A stretch of DNA of 64,000 nt, from NCBI RefSeq assembly GCF_902362185.1, contig NC_044507.1:14428544-14492543 (forward strand). The letters run 5' to 3'. The notes below the pieces were generated by a model. The model worked only from the letters and a program-made list of their open reading frames with translations. It was not told the origin of the DNA and did not search any database. Within the stretch, counting starts at the first letter, position 1. Each line of letters opens with the position of its first letter. The translations under genes were made by a program, and so were the position numbers. The stretch is from Chanos chanos (Eukaryota > Chordata > Actinopteri > Gonorynchiformes > Chanidae). Of the stretch, positions 1 through 13,555 are shown in pieces.

Positions 1-3000
1 TGTTCCATTCTTTTCCCCATGCTGCATTAAGAGAGGGAGGGGTCGAGGATGAGCGACAGTGCCTTGAAGCCAATCAGCTATTTACCTTGCTGCAGACGCC
101 AGCGTTCATTCATGCTCCACATGTCCAATCAGATGATGAAAGCAGGTCGCCGTGTAAGTTCTAATGGGAATCCATTTTAAGGTGTTGTTTACTTTTTGCC
201 ATGGGTGGCTGCTGAAAGGTTAGTAGATAGTGTGTTAAGCTGTGCTTAACTGCTTTTGGTCTGCTCGAACGAAGTCTGAAACACTTACTAATATGCAGTC
301 GCCATATCACATAAAATAGAGGACACTTGAGGGTGCAGAACCCGAGCTCATAGTTTCTTTTGGATTTCTACCAATCACGCTAGTCGCATTATAGTTCACG
401 GAAAAGCAGACGTGCTTTATAGGATGAAATCAGCGTGAGTTTATGTGGTGAGGTCAGACATCTGCAGGACTCCGGCCCGCGAAAACTAGACCTTATTTCA
501 GGTGAACACTTGATGATGGTGGCCGTCGTTAGACCTAATGTTCGGAGTGGCCGAAAGCATTATTCTACAGGCATTGAACAAGACATACCAAATCGAAAGA
601 CTGAGCTAATTAAGAATGCCTGTTGGTTGACTAAATTCTTAGAGAGGTACCACTAGATGGCATTTCTTTTCAGTAGAACGCCTATTTATTGAGGATGCAT
701 CCCTGCATTAGAACGGATCAAATGAGAAGAGCTTCCAACATTTACATACGGTTGACCAACGTGACGGTGATAATTATGTACATAACTTTGCAGGCTTATT
801 TAGAAAGGTTTTGCGGGGTGGATTCAAAGGGCCCCCCAAAGTAATATGTTACTTTGGGGGTGGAGGCTGAAATATGTGTTTAAAAACACAGAACGTCTAA
901 CAATAATTAAAGAACAAAGCAGGTTGATCAAGGTTTTGAACAAGACAGGGGAGTGAATGTAGTTTACAACACCTGACAGAATGATGGTCACTTAAATATT
1001 TCAGACAATAACCTGGGGGGTATTCCAGAAAGCGGGCTTAGTGAAAACTTAGTTAGTTGTTAACTCAGAGTAAGTAGTAAACCTCCTAATAGAAAAGCCC
1101 TATGGCTTCATCGTCTTAGCAAAACGAGTTTTCACTAAACCCGCTTTCTGGAATACCCCCCTGGTGTTGAAATAACAAAGTTGGTGTCCACAAATGTGTG
1201 AGAAAAATGTTTTATCACCCCTGCCTAAGGTGGGAGACCGACCATTGGCAAATGCACCCAGGCTAATTCATTCTGACAGATGTTTATTTTATATTAAATT
1301 TTATAATGTTATCACAAATTAAAACCAGTACTTTTTTAAAAGAGGTTCTTCAACTGGAAATAAATAATACTTAGACGAGATTGATTGTTGATTTTGTATT
1401 GTTTATTCTTGAAATATGAGTATTAAAATAAAATCATAGGCATGCATAATCTAGCTCTCATCAGATTGTCCCAAGTGGTACCAGCACGAGACATCTCATA
1501 CTACTTTTTAGCAATGATAAGAGAAAGACATTGGTCACTCAAAAAAAAGGGAGTAGAGAGAGAAAGAAAAGGAAAAATCAAACACACAATGTACAAGACA
1601 ATGTAACAGAATCAGTAAGATTTTTGACAGAAATACAAAATTCAGAGTACAAAATTTACGTAAAAAAGAAAAAGCTTCATATTTAAGCAATGTGAACAAG
1701 TTCCGTGCTTGAATTTCATATCATTATGGTGCGACTGGGACATTTAACAGGACAATTAACACCGGGGCTTGCAGATACTTAATTATGAAATGCTGCAAAG
1801 TGCCAAAATTTAGGTCAAGCCACATGTATCACAGTACCAGTGGACAATCAAATCATTTCCAACCAAGATAATCCCTCGGAAAGAGCAAGAGCTATTTTTT
1901 TTTCAAAAAGGAAAAAAAAATGATATTCAGATCGGAATGCTGATGATATAAATTAATCCTGATATATTACACAATCCATAAATTATTGCCACATCTGTGC
2001 ATGTTGTTATATGCACAGTGTAGAGTACAATGTACATATGCTCTATACATTCCTCATATGCATATATTTGCCAAATACATTTTAAAGTGACCCACTAAAA
2101 TATCAGCGATTGGTACTTTTCATATGAAAATGGAGCTACATGTTTACTATACAGGCCATAAAGAGATTCAATTAGAAAATGATTTTAACAAATTAAGAGG
2201 ATAACAGAAAACAGAACAAATGTTTAATGTACATTTTCAGACATGTTTTACTGAAATCATTTTTGAAAACACTGAGCACAGTGAATGTTTTATAGATATC
2301 ACAGAAAGCTTATGAAAAGTTACTGTGACCACAGAGTAATTCAAGAGTTAATCATTACAGTGTTTGATTAGCAATGAGCTCACTTACATTATAACAGCTA
2401 AACTTGCATTTATGGTAAATGAAAAAGAGAATCTGAACACAGGTCTGTTGATACTAGGTCTGGTTTGGTCACAATAAAAGGAGACAAAGGGAAGGCATTC
2501 AGTGCTCTGAAGCATAACCCTATTGTTAGAGAAAGTTGTTAATTAGTGCGTATTTCAAATAATGATTCAAACAGACCAGTTATGACACAGCTGGTTTTAA
2601 AATATTGTGGTGCACTTATAATTTTTAGAAATAAAATGCAGGGTGTTGTACAAGTGAAGTGGTAAACTGTAATTCTGTGGTCTACAGTAAAAACAGTCAG
2701 TGTATGTTAAAAGAACTAGGAGCATCTCAGCAGCAAAAGCTAGGGAGAAATATGTATGTTACTTAAGAAAGGAAGCTAACATGATTAACCTGAGTGCTTG
2801 TATGTTTAGGCCACAAAAAATCATCTTTGGTTTTATTTGTTTTCTAAAAATAATATACACAGGATATGTTTGGGTAGAGTTATAATTTTTCCCTGTTTAT
2901 TTTAAGAGCAATGTTACAAGCGCTTTTGGGGTAAGAAAAGTGCTTTCCTCATAATGCTGAGACACATGGACTAATTCATATTATCATTCATCATTTGATC

Positions 3001-3066
3001 TGGTAATAAGTGTCTTTACTTTTGTTCTAGAGCCTGAATTACAGTAAAATTATCATAGTGTGGTTA

Positions 3067-3097
<31 letters not shown>

Positions 3098-3200
3098 TTT
3101 AGATTTTTAGATATTGTGGTATGTAAAGGTTTTCTAAAAAAAACAACAACAACAACAGTAACAAAAAAATCCCCAAATGTGCATTTGGTTGGATGTAGAA
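1..3200. other. spacer and probable timp2 3' UTR
   Basis: No coding region is supported here. The part nearest the timp2 stop codon, roughly 1400-3200, is AT-rich and lies directly downstream of the minus-strand timp2 gene, so it is probably a long 3' UTR. Minus-strand AATAAA hexamers occur around 1398-1403. The left 660 bases show no recognisable exon. The only structured element is the palindromic MITE at 1011-1165. Confidence 0.5.
1011..1165. mobile_element. palindromic MITE, about 155 bp
   Basis: The two ends are near-perfect inverted repeats of about 38 bases. The left arm begins ACCTGGGGGGTATTCCAG and the right arm is its reverse complement, with about two mismatches. Around 75 bases of unrelated DNA separate the arms. 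There is no coding capacity, which fits a non-autonomous DNA transposon. I cannot name the superfamily because the target-site duplication is unclear. Confidence 0.8.
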
Positions 3201-6200
3201 TTATGGGTCTTCAATGTCCAAGAATTCTTTGCTTGGTGGAGCTATCCCACGGTACCAGGAACAGGAATTATCGTTCCTCTTGATACAGGTGTAGTGCTGA
3301 GCCTGGTGTCCCTTGACACTTGAATCCAATATCCAGTCTGTCCATAGACACTCATTTGGGTTGTTGATAGAACAGGGGATGGAGGAACAACGGATGATCT
3401 GGACAAAGCAATACGAGAGAGAGAGAGAGAGAGAGCGGGAGAGAATGAATTATGTGCTCAATACTGCAGTTTCCAAAAAATTTAAATAAACACACAACTA
3501 CATAGTTCTGATGTGAACACTAAAAATAATCATATTACTTCAAAGCTTTGTCACAAACATTTTAAAAGTATAACTCAAGAGCTAAGTCACTTCCATGCAC
3601 TTCACATTTGATAAGTCAGTTCCATACCTTGCACTCACAACCCATCTCATAGCGCTCAGTCAAACCTTTTTTCTGTGTTAGACTCATGGAATCCCAGGAT
3701 TCAATGAAGTCACACAAAGTGACATGCATGGATCCGTCAGATTCCAGTTTACCTGCAGTGAACAGGCTGGTTAAAAACTACATAGGAAAAATAGGTCAGT
3801 TCCATTTCCCTATGTTTCTGGAGTTTGGAGAACTTCTGTTCTGTGATATACTAAACAATGCTAAACTGAGAACACTACTGTGTTTTTTTGGGGGGGTTTT
3901 TTTGTGGAGTCGTCAAATCATTTTACTCTCTGGATAACCTATCAGTGTAAAAATGAATGTCTCTAAAAAACATACCAGTAATCAAGTATTCCGTGTTATT
4001 GGTGGCAAGCCTCACTCCACACAAAGCAGAGGAAGGTGCAGTGAAGATGGCATCGATGTCCTGATTCGGGCCTTTGAACATCTAAGGGGATGATATTAGT
4101 GTTCAGGGAAATTCTCTACATCCTCGTTCAGTACCACCAACGGTTTAGTCAGTATGTCTCTCATAAGCTCTATGGTCTTCAGTTCAGTGTTGCTTTTCCA
4201 CCTACCTTGATCTGTTTGATGTCATACCGCATCCTCTTGATTGGATTGCCGTAGACGTCATTACCTGAATTCACCTCTTTCACTCCAGTCACCCTAGCTC
4301 TGATAACTAATGAGAGGTAAAAAAGAAGAAAAAAAAAGATCAAAAATGCTTTGGTTTTGAAATCTTCTAACACAAACATGAGTATTTCATTAGCAGCAAC
4401 CAGTGAAAGGAATGTGCTCTGCCTGTTGCCAGGCTCCCAGCCTGACATGCAGGAAGTCAGTCAGCAGTCTCACTAAAACAGTCTGTTTGGACCCCTTCAC
4501 CCCACTCCTTTTCTACAGATTTCTTTTCCATGGATTTCCACAGATTTCATTACATTAATGCCCCAGATTTTAACAGGTTCTGACACTGTTCCAGAGGAAC
4601 CTTAGTTAAAGGTAAGTAAATGTTTCCAAACACACAAATACAGTGTTAAGCATGTGACCATATAAATACTTCCTGAAGAACATACAATGAGAGAGAGAGA
4701 GAGAGAGGGTGAGAGAATGAGAGAGAGAGGGAGAGCGCAGGACTATTCAGTGACCTTGGTACTTCTCAGAGAGCCCATACATGCTTTACACAAACTCAAA
4801 CTGCAGCACAGAGAGTCTTTTCTCCAGGCCACACATTCAGAATGCCAGCTACACTCAGGGGAGCCTAGACTGAGATCAGGCAGGCTACACTCATCAGTGA
4901 CTGCACACACAGAGTGGTAATGTTTTATACTGTTTTAATCACAGACTCTCTTCTTCCACACATTCATTCCATTCCGAGGTAAAGCTCAGGCACACAGAGC
5001 TAGTGTTGTTTCTACTCCAGGTATGGGGGGGGGAGGGGGGGGGGGGGGGGGCGCAGGAAGGAGGAAAGGAAGGGAAGCTCTCCAAATCCTTACGTTACAA
5101 GAGGATTGGTGGTAACCTCTCTTTCCTGCGTGTGCAGAATCTTTTCTCCTCAATCAAGCGCAGGCCACTTTTACGGCTGTGTAAAGTAGGTCATGTGAAA
5201 TTCTCCACACATGTGCAGCAATGATCTATGAATTTTATGTGATCACAGTGCATTTCAGTTCAGTACTTGAAATTCTGTGGCTTTGTATATAAAATGAACA
5301 AGTCACTGACAACATAATTCAGCTGCAGTAGATCATCTGTTAATGTTCACATGCAAAAGCAATGCAAACCTTTGAAACTCAAAAGATAATTTATCTGTTG
5401 GAAGTGTTTTCTTACACTCAGATGTCATGTCCTCCTGCATCTATACTTACAAAAAAAAAATGATTTGTCAACCACGGTTTAAATACAAGAGATGGAAAAA
5501 AAAAGTCCTTTTGACCAATGGGCAGCGTTGTTGGTATGACTGTGCCAAAAGGACATTTATATTCTTATCCACTCACTTCAGTTAATATGTCTAACTTTGG
5601 CAGTGTGCATGTCCAGAATAATGAGGCTTCATGCCCTACTCTGGAGTCTAAACCCTGCAGAGCTTCTCTCTCCTCAGCTGTTAACCTACATTCTTCCCCC
5701 TTTTCTGAGTCGTCTCCAGTGTCATTCATTTCACAAAATAACAATGGTGTACAGCAGACTCTGCTCTTTAAACAAACTTGTCCGTTTTTGATGTAGGACA
5801 ATTTCAGTATGGAAGAAAAGGTAGATAGAGTGGACTTAATTTGTAAGTTACATTGCAGAACTACAAATGATACCAGTGAAAAGGTACTATCTGCTTAGTC
5901 TGATGAAGTTTGTCAGTCTTAACAAATATATATTAATAACACCATTCTTAAGAAAGATGTAAATATGCAATGCTAAGAAATTACTTTTACGTCACCGTTG
6001 TCCATTGAGAACTTTTCTACCTTTTAACTTAAAGCTTACAATAGCTTTTGTACAATGTACTACATAACTTACAGTAAAAAGCTTATACTAGCTCTTTTGA
6101 CACACCACCACTAAATTGTGTGGCACATACTGGTTTTTACTGAACTGTAACCACAATGATAATCCAGAATATAATTGGCAGTGAAGGATGACTTGTGCAA

Positions 6201-8748
6201 AAAACTCCTCCTTGCAAGAAGGTCATGATGAAGTAAGTCCCTGTCCAGGTCTCTTAAATTCACATGGAAAACCCTTTTGCTGTATAAAGAAATGTCCTGT
6301 CACAATGACTAATTTTTAAACAAAAAAACCCTAGTGGTCGGATGGTCATGGTGCTTTGTCATTGCAGCTAACTGTATTTACAAACCAATCTAGTTGTCCA
6401 AAATATAAAACTGTGTTAGAAACACCACAGAAAAACCACATCATATGAAAGTGATAGACCAGATGGTAGACTGATGAAAGACCAGGGGCTATTGAGGTTT
6501 GTGGATGAAGCAATGCTTTTTCCACTGTGGTGCTGCAATAAAATTACATTATTGAAAGATGCAACTGAAGGGTTGATGAGCAAACACTCAGAGAGGAAAA
6601 CACCCATATTGTATAATTCGGTGTTATTCCAAGGGCACAAAAATGTTTGGCATTAAAGTGAATTTTTTGGAAAGAATTTACACCATACAGACAAATATAG
6701 CTAAGTACTCATTCCCAGAGTCTTTCTGTCCTTGTCAAAACCAGTAAATGGCCTTCAGTGCCCTGAACAAGACCCTCCTCCTTAAATTACTTGGTTATGA
6801 CAGACTCAGAAACAGGAAAGGCCCAAGGCAGTATAACCTTATGTTGTGGTTGACTTGAATCTCTACCTCACATTCAGGAAGAAAATTATTTTAATGATAC
6901 TTTTAGTCATCCAAACAACCCACTGATATCTATATAAAACCCCCCAGAAAACAAAACAGGATCATAACTTGTCAGAGCCCTGAAATGTTACATCAAAGCT
7001 GCAAAGTTGATCTGACAAGTTTCTCTCCAACTTTGGCGGGGTACAGTTTACTGCCATAAACCATACAGACATCATAAACTCAAACACACTTTTTACCTAG
7101 GTGCAGTGATTACCACATCTAGAACCCATCTAAAACACAAAACATTACCACACTTAACACAAAACATCTAGAATATTACCACATCTAGAACACAAAACTT
7201 AATATGGAGTCCTCCATGGTCCTTCTCACAGTCCTCCATTTAAACCAGTCCACTGAAAAATGAAAAAGCACTCCAACAAGCCAAGACATATTCTAACACC
7301 AACTCTGTAAGACAAGCCAGTCCCTGTTAAAGTTCTCATTTGGATTTGTTTATATATTGAGTCTGGACACAAGCAAGAGACTTTCTCTTAATATATGTCA
7401 GACATAAGTAGTCACTTATACCAAAATTGAAATGAATACTTTTCCTTTCCAGTTCTCTGTCAAAGCTGTCTCCTTGTTTTATCTGCATACAGTGCAGTGA
7501 CATAGCCATGTGTGTATCTTTTCCCCTGTCCACGTCATGGGCTAAACCAGCAGTTTAGTGGAAATAGCAAGGGATAGTGAAGCCAGACGAATCCTGACAA
7601 CAGTCAAAGGAAAGGGTGTTTTGTGTATTTAAGTTACACTTAAGTGTATCCTTCATATTTGTTGAAATGAGGTTTTCAAGCCATCCATGTGAATCATCTC
7701 AGGTGGAGTGAACTATTGTGCATTAAGTCTAAAGAAAACTTAAACAAAAAGAGAACATAAAGAGAGCTACCTGACAGAAGGAACATAGAGTATTACTTGG
7801 AAACATTCGGTATATATTCACAACTTCGGACAACTGGAATCCTTCATTAAAAACTGAATAGTAACTCACTTGTGACTCACATTTTTTTACCAGTAGGTTA
7901 GGGTACATGCAAAAGGATAAGTTTGTTGTTGTTGTGGTTGTTCCCCATAGTTTCGGCAGACTACATCTCTTGTTTAATTACATTTGGAAATAGGTTTTGG
8001 GTAGGAATGGGCTGATTCAAGGTAAACCTGGTAGAGTCTTTGCATACCAAATTAAGACCGTTAGACAACAAAATCAGTGCAAGCCTAGTGCCAGCACTAA
8101 CTGTATGTTGCCTTACTATTGTCATATCTAAGGCCAATCTGTCCACATTCCTTTGACACAGTGAAGTGGACATCACACTTCTTAACACTAGCGCTATGTT
8201 GATGTGTTGATGCTCTCTAATGCTATCCTAAAACATCACAGGCCAACTGTCATCTCTTCCTGCTATTGCCAAGCGCCTGAAGGCAGACCCCTGCTGCAAA
8301 CACAACCATTTAAAGGGAAATGTGTCAAGAAGTGAACAGGGAAATTACAAAATATGCCTAGAACTCCGAGCTGTCTGTGCTGTAACACAAATGAGAGGTC
8401 TTACTTCTCCATTTCACTGCTGTAGTGTAATTCAAGGCAATTTACAATAACTCCAGAATAGCAACGTCTTGAACAAGACCTTAGCTGCAACAGGCAACTC
8501 ACTCCAAGAATCAAATCAAATATTAAGATTTTGTTAGTTTCTTCGATTACGCTCTAGAAGGATTAATTTACAGTACATGTATGGTTACACTTAACGATAA
8601 AGATGAGAAATTCCTTACCAACATCCGCATTGCAATATGCCTGTTGAGGATGTGCAGGGGAGCAGCTGCAAGCCTCTGCAAAATCTTCCGCTCGCCAAAG
8701 GAGTATCACGAGCAATGTAGCAGAAAAACTAATGCCCAGGTTAGTCAT
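3201..8748 (-). CDS. timp2: metalloproteinase inhibitor 2 (TIMP2)
   Basis: Secreted inhibitor of matrix metalloproteinases. Coding exons on the minus strand: 8619-8748, 4206-4306, 3976-4081, 3628-3752, 3201-3398. Each is bounded by AG and GT and phases match, giving 660 bp and 219 aa (human is 220). The signal peptide covers about residues 1-26. The mature protein begins [17 protein letters not shown]; its N-terminal Cys is the residue that in this family chelates the metalloproteinase zinc. Further diagnostic blocks are [46 protein letters not shown] and the acidic TIMP2-type tail EFLDIEDP, known in mammals to contact pro-MMP2. Intron 1 is 4.3 kb and shows no nested gene. Adjacency to lgals3bp and cant1 matches human 17q25.3. 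Fish often keep timp2a and timp2b; I cannot tell which this is. Confidence 0.96.
3415..3437. repeat. (GA)n microsatellite in timp2 intron 4
   Basis: A run of GAGA repeats just upstream, in gene sense, of the last timp2 exon. A second GA tract lies at about 4689-4735, and a G-homopolymer-rich tract at about 5026-5052, both in intron 1. Confidence 0.8.
4307..8618 (-). other. timp2 intron 1, no nested gene seen
   Basis: This 4.3-kb intron contains low-complexity tracts and short chance open frames only. In mammals the corresponding intron hosts a testis gene (DDC8/CEP295NL); nothing similar can be recognised here. Confidence 0.6.
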
Positions 8749-11700
8749 TTGTGACCGGTTTTCTGTCTGGTTTTTTTTAGAAAATTAAGTACAATTGGCG
8801 ACAAACTGGAAATATGATCTCAGAAACAAAATAAAGAACAACACTCTAAAGTTCCAGAAAGAAATGAAACGGTACAAAAATGTAATTTGATTACCATAAG
8901 TCGAAAACGAGAACGGACAGAAGAGAACGCACAAAGTTCACAAAACTGTACCTATTTTAGGCCAGCACTGTCTCCAGTAGGAACTCTGGGTAGATCTGTA
9001 CCGTCTGACTGAACAGCTGCATTTTATTGCTGCGAGTGGGCCCCTCCCTCAGAGTCATTGGGGAACTGCAAGGCGATCGTTCTGTGATCTGTGTAAAGAT
9101 TTCTGCTGTGTGACGAGTGTACACGGTAAGGTGTGAGTCAACATTATATCACAATACAGACAAAGACGACATTAAAATTGCTTCAACATGTGACTAATTG
9201 AGGGTGCTTCAATGAGTTCTCATTATATCGCAATGATATTTTGCCTCTCAATCAACGTAGATAAACATTTTGGGTTTTCAGTTGATGGAGCAACTGAATA
9301 AAGAGATGTCTTAAATGCCACAGTTTCACTGGTTCATTTCACGGTCACGTCTTTGCAGTGTCATTGCACTTTGGTATTCACGTATGTATTATGAAACAGA
9401 GGAAAGAGAGCCCGATAAGACAACAAAACGGTGGCCACTGATAAATTTATGTGGCCAGCACAGGACTTAGTGACACAGCTTGGCCATGGAATTGAATAAA
9501 GATGGAGATGAGGAGAGTTGGGGGAAGGTATGACATCATCCCATTAAGCTTAATAGATTCAATATGCCCTAAATTCGCCCTGCAGGGAAATCTCCTTACC
9601 TTCCCAACCATGCCCACTGTTCCACACACATGTGGTTTTGTGTCAGTTTTCGTCACTGTCCATGTTTATCGAATACAAATAACGATCCGTGAGAAAACTC
9701 GGCAAGTATTCTTCCACTGATATGGAAGTGGAGTAATTATCCTCATTATCCTCAGTAATCGAACTGTATAAAGATAAAGAGGTAAATAAAAAAGCATATG
9801 TATATATCTATATATCCATATCTGTGATTTTTGCCGTGGTCGCCTTGTCCGCATCGCTGACATCATATTTGGCTGCTGGCCCTGACCAGTCTGGAATCTC
9901 CATCAAATATTTCCACACATTTAGAGTTTTTTTTTTTTTTTTTTTGCTGGATTGCTTTTTCCCTTGAGCACAACACAGCAGACTACATCTTCACATGGAG
10001 TAGGGGCTTAAAACATACACAGAACATAGAGATAAGAAGACATATTAAGACTTGAAGGAGAGAGTACAGACATTTCGCAGGAAAATACAAAGAAAGGACA
10101 TTACCGAAACAGACTAAGTGAAATGACTCATTGCTATGAACAATTATTTACCGCATGTCTTTTCTTTGGTGAATAATGAAGTAATAGTTTTGAAATGAAA
10201 ATCTTCCCCACTATTAGCTGCACAAGACCGCAGCAGGGAGTGGGCTTAAGTGAAAGGTTGGGGTGGGAGATGGGAGAGGCAAATGAAAACAAATGAAAGG
10301 AAATGACACATTCAAAGATAGAAAGTAAAGAAAATACTACGCTATTCTCACTGTAGACCAAGGGGGAAAAAACCCAGATGTGTCTATATCCAGCCGCGGT
10401 CTTCCGACCCCTGTTGAAACACCCAGCTCTCTGATGATGTGTTATACGGTTTCTTGGAGGCTTCCTCAAAAATTTTCCAGAAGCTCCTGCCCTGCAATCC
10501 AGAGCCCACTGTAAACCTCTCAGCATGTCTCCCATGCTTTCATGTGGCTGAGGAAAAGAAAACCTACTGACTGCCAAGTATTTCAGAAATTCACATTAAT
10601 GTGAATAAAAAATGAATAAATAACTCAATATACAGTGGCAATAAACTGTACGATACATATATAGTAAACAGTACTATAGAATCTGTTTGTTTGGGTTTTT
10701 TTTCAAAGAAATGTGTTAATATTTTGAAAATAAATTTTGTAGATATTAAGAAATCTTGCTTCTTGTGATACTCTTAATTTCATCATTTGCCTTATTGGTA
10801 TGGGCAAATGATTTTGTTTTACGATTTACTGCTTAACAGTATACACGGAAAAGAGTAACTGTAATTGGTTCTCCTGTGAGAAATGTATTTACCTCTGTGA
10901 AGCTGTAAGTCCTATTGACTGGTAGAGTTAATGTACAGATTTTTCTAACTTGTAGATGGGTCAGTAAATGACAGCAAAAGCATACTAATCAGCTCTGAAA
11001 ATGAAGACATTCTGTCTCCAGAGCGCATAACAGTTGTATCTTTAGATACTTTCCACCTACATGCTGAAAGCAGCAGCCCATTTTAGGCTGTCAGTCTCTG
11101 TGTTTTGTATTCTGTTCAGTGAACAATTGTCTTATCATGAAAAAATGTCAAAAACTTAGAATCTCTCTGTGATCTAGAAAACATGTTGTCTGATGAAAAA
11201 GCCCATCATGCTGTAATATCAGTTTATCAAAGACTTACTCAGAATTGAGTCACCCTTCTGACACAGAAGTAAAATATGTATGGTTCCAATCAGAAATATT
11301 CAACCCCCTGACCTCAAAAGATGTTATAGTGATGTGATTTGAGGTTAATGAAAATATATTCCAAATAGACTCTTTAAAGAACAAAAAAATATTTATTGAA
11401 TCATATTTGAGTTATTTTGAGAACATAAATTAACTTAACTTTGAGTTCAAATGAAAAATCTAATATTTCTGAATATTTCTGATTACAACTGTACACTAGT
11501 GGAAATTTCCATATTTCCGTCCACCAGTCCAACAGTTAATGCAAACAACAGGGTAACTTTAATTCGCAAGAAAATGAATGATGCTGTTCTCAGTGCATAG
11601 ACATCTATAACAACAACAACTAACTTAAAACAATTGCTTATTCCCACAATACCTAGATATCATCAAAGAAACTGTTATGTAAATTTATTTGGTCACATTG

Positions 11701-13555
11701 TAATCCCATTTTACATTTAATAATGAAATGGTAACAATGTCATAATTTCTACTCAGTCAGTGGTTACAATGTAGCACGAGGTCATGAAATACATGTGTAG
11801 CAAGCGGGTGTTCGGAACAGCTGTTTTAATGTGAGAATGAGCAGACAGTGTACTCTCCTTTTCAGGAAAAGGAATGTTTACATTGTGTAACCACAGTGTG
11901 AGATAGAGCTGTCTCACTGATAATCAGGTGCTATAACATGTCCCAGCATTGCATGAGTTTTGGCTAGACAAGCGTGTTTGGACACAGCAGAGGGACACTG
12001 CAAACATTTAAAGCAAATACTCGTTTTAACCAGCATATTATTCAGAACAGACACGACCTTTGTTTCATTTTTGCTTTTTGTGACTCATTTATGTGTTAAC
12101 AATACTTTGGGTTTTGTTAGTTATGTCATTATTTGTCATCAATTATGTTACTATTTCAGTGGAATAGTTCCCGTACATTTTATAAACTACCTCAGGTTGA
12201 AACCTCTGTGAGTCGTCAGGCATATAGTTCATAAGTAAAGTTGCACAAGCCCAGACAAATTGTTGAGCCCTGTGGCCTGGAGACAGGAATGACAGAGACA
12301 GATACGGTGACTGTCCTTGGAGTTTCTCATTCTTGGTAGACTTGGGAATTCTGGAATTTTCTATCTTAAGGATATGTTTGACTTGCTGACATGCTCTCTT
12401 GTTGTTTGTTACCACTATCCTGAGATTTTCGCAATCAATATGATGATTTAATACATTTAGAATAAACATATTGTCACCTCATTTTCAAAATCTTTCTTGT
12501 TCAAGTAGGATTCGAGCTCTATTAATGACTACAGACTCTAAATAATTTACACATAATTGATGCTTTTTATCCCCTATCATGTACCTCTCAATTTATGGGC
12601 TTTCTGGACTTCCATTCATTGGGTCCATTTTTGCCATGTGTGCACAGTTAAATCAAGATTTATGTTGTCTACTCTAAGTCACTTACTTGCTGATTTCAAA
12701 GTTTCCCAAACATAGGATGGTACTGAGGGACGAATACCTGATAGAACTGTTGAAAATTGTTCTTGTTTGATCAGTGGTATTTAATTCAAAGCAATCCTGA
12801 CAAAATTAAAGTTTTATAACCATGGTAATCATGTTAATCATAATATTTAATGTCCATAAGTCATGTGTGTTGTCCTAACTCTCAATGGTATTTATTATTG
12901 AGGATCAAGTCTAGAAGTTTCATCATAACACAAGAAATATTGGCACAAGGAGTCTGACCCTGCATATATATAAAGAAGAAAATTTCTCATGAAATGTTTT
13001 GGTTTTTCTTCATCAGGTTTTGTTCATTTTGCATTTTGATGATATGTGTCTCGGTTTCAAAAGAGAATTCTAACAAGATGAGCGGGTTGAGAGAGGATAA
13101 TGGGAACACCACAGATACCACACAGAGGACTTTATTGTATTGTGGCTCAGAAGAAAACTGTCTCTGAGCTCTCTCTAGTGGACAAACTGCAGAATGTAGT
13201 AATGTAAACAAGTCAAATCCTACAAAGGTGCAGAAACATTACTGGGACAGTGAGACCAACAAGATTTTGAGAGACAGGTTTATTCATTTGTAAGCATTGT
13301 TAAAAGTACCACATTGCAGGGTAAATGTTTGAGTATTCAGATTCTGTTTTTTGAAGCTCTTGCTTCAAAAACAAAATCAACTGAAATTGGACAAAAGATT
13401 TCAAAATATATTGTTGTTAAACTAAATCAATCTCGTGTATGATATGCTCAGGATCTTGAAAAGATTCAGTAAAAGGAATCAATGATTTAACTAATCATCA
13501 TAAGGATGATAAGCATCTACCAGACTAACATCTGACACAGACAAAGTTACGACTG
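8749..13555. other. timp2 5' flank and spacer
   Basis: The first few hundred bases should hold the timp2 5' UTR and promoter, but no clear TATA box or CpG island was found. The remainder is AT-rich. Open frames such as the minus-strand one at 10134-10577 lack family resemblance or splice support. The stretch next to 13555 is probably the lgals3bp 3' UTR. A MITE sits at 11281-11491. Confidence 0.5.
11281..11491. mobile_element. mariner/Tc1-type MITE, about 211 bp
   Basis: Terminal inverted repeats share the core AATCAGAAATATTCA, with further matches outward to the ends. The element is flanked on both sides by TA (11279-11280 and 11492-11493), the expected target duplication of Tc1/mariner transposons. 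The interior is AT-rich and has no coding capacity. Confidence 0.75.

Noticed and set aside
435-656. 73-codon plus-strand open frame
   Set aside because: Short, no family resemblance and no splice or promoter context.
3686-3937. plus-strand open frame over timp2 exon 4
   Set aside because: Shadow of a real minus-strand exon.
10134-10577. 147-codon minus-strand open frame
   Set aside because: No recognisable domain and no partner exons, in AT-rich intergenic DNA; most likely chance.
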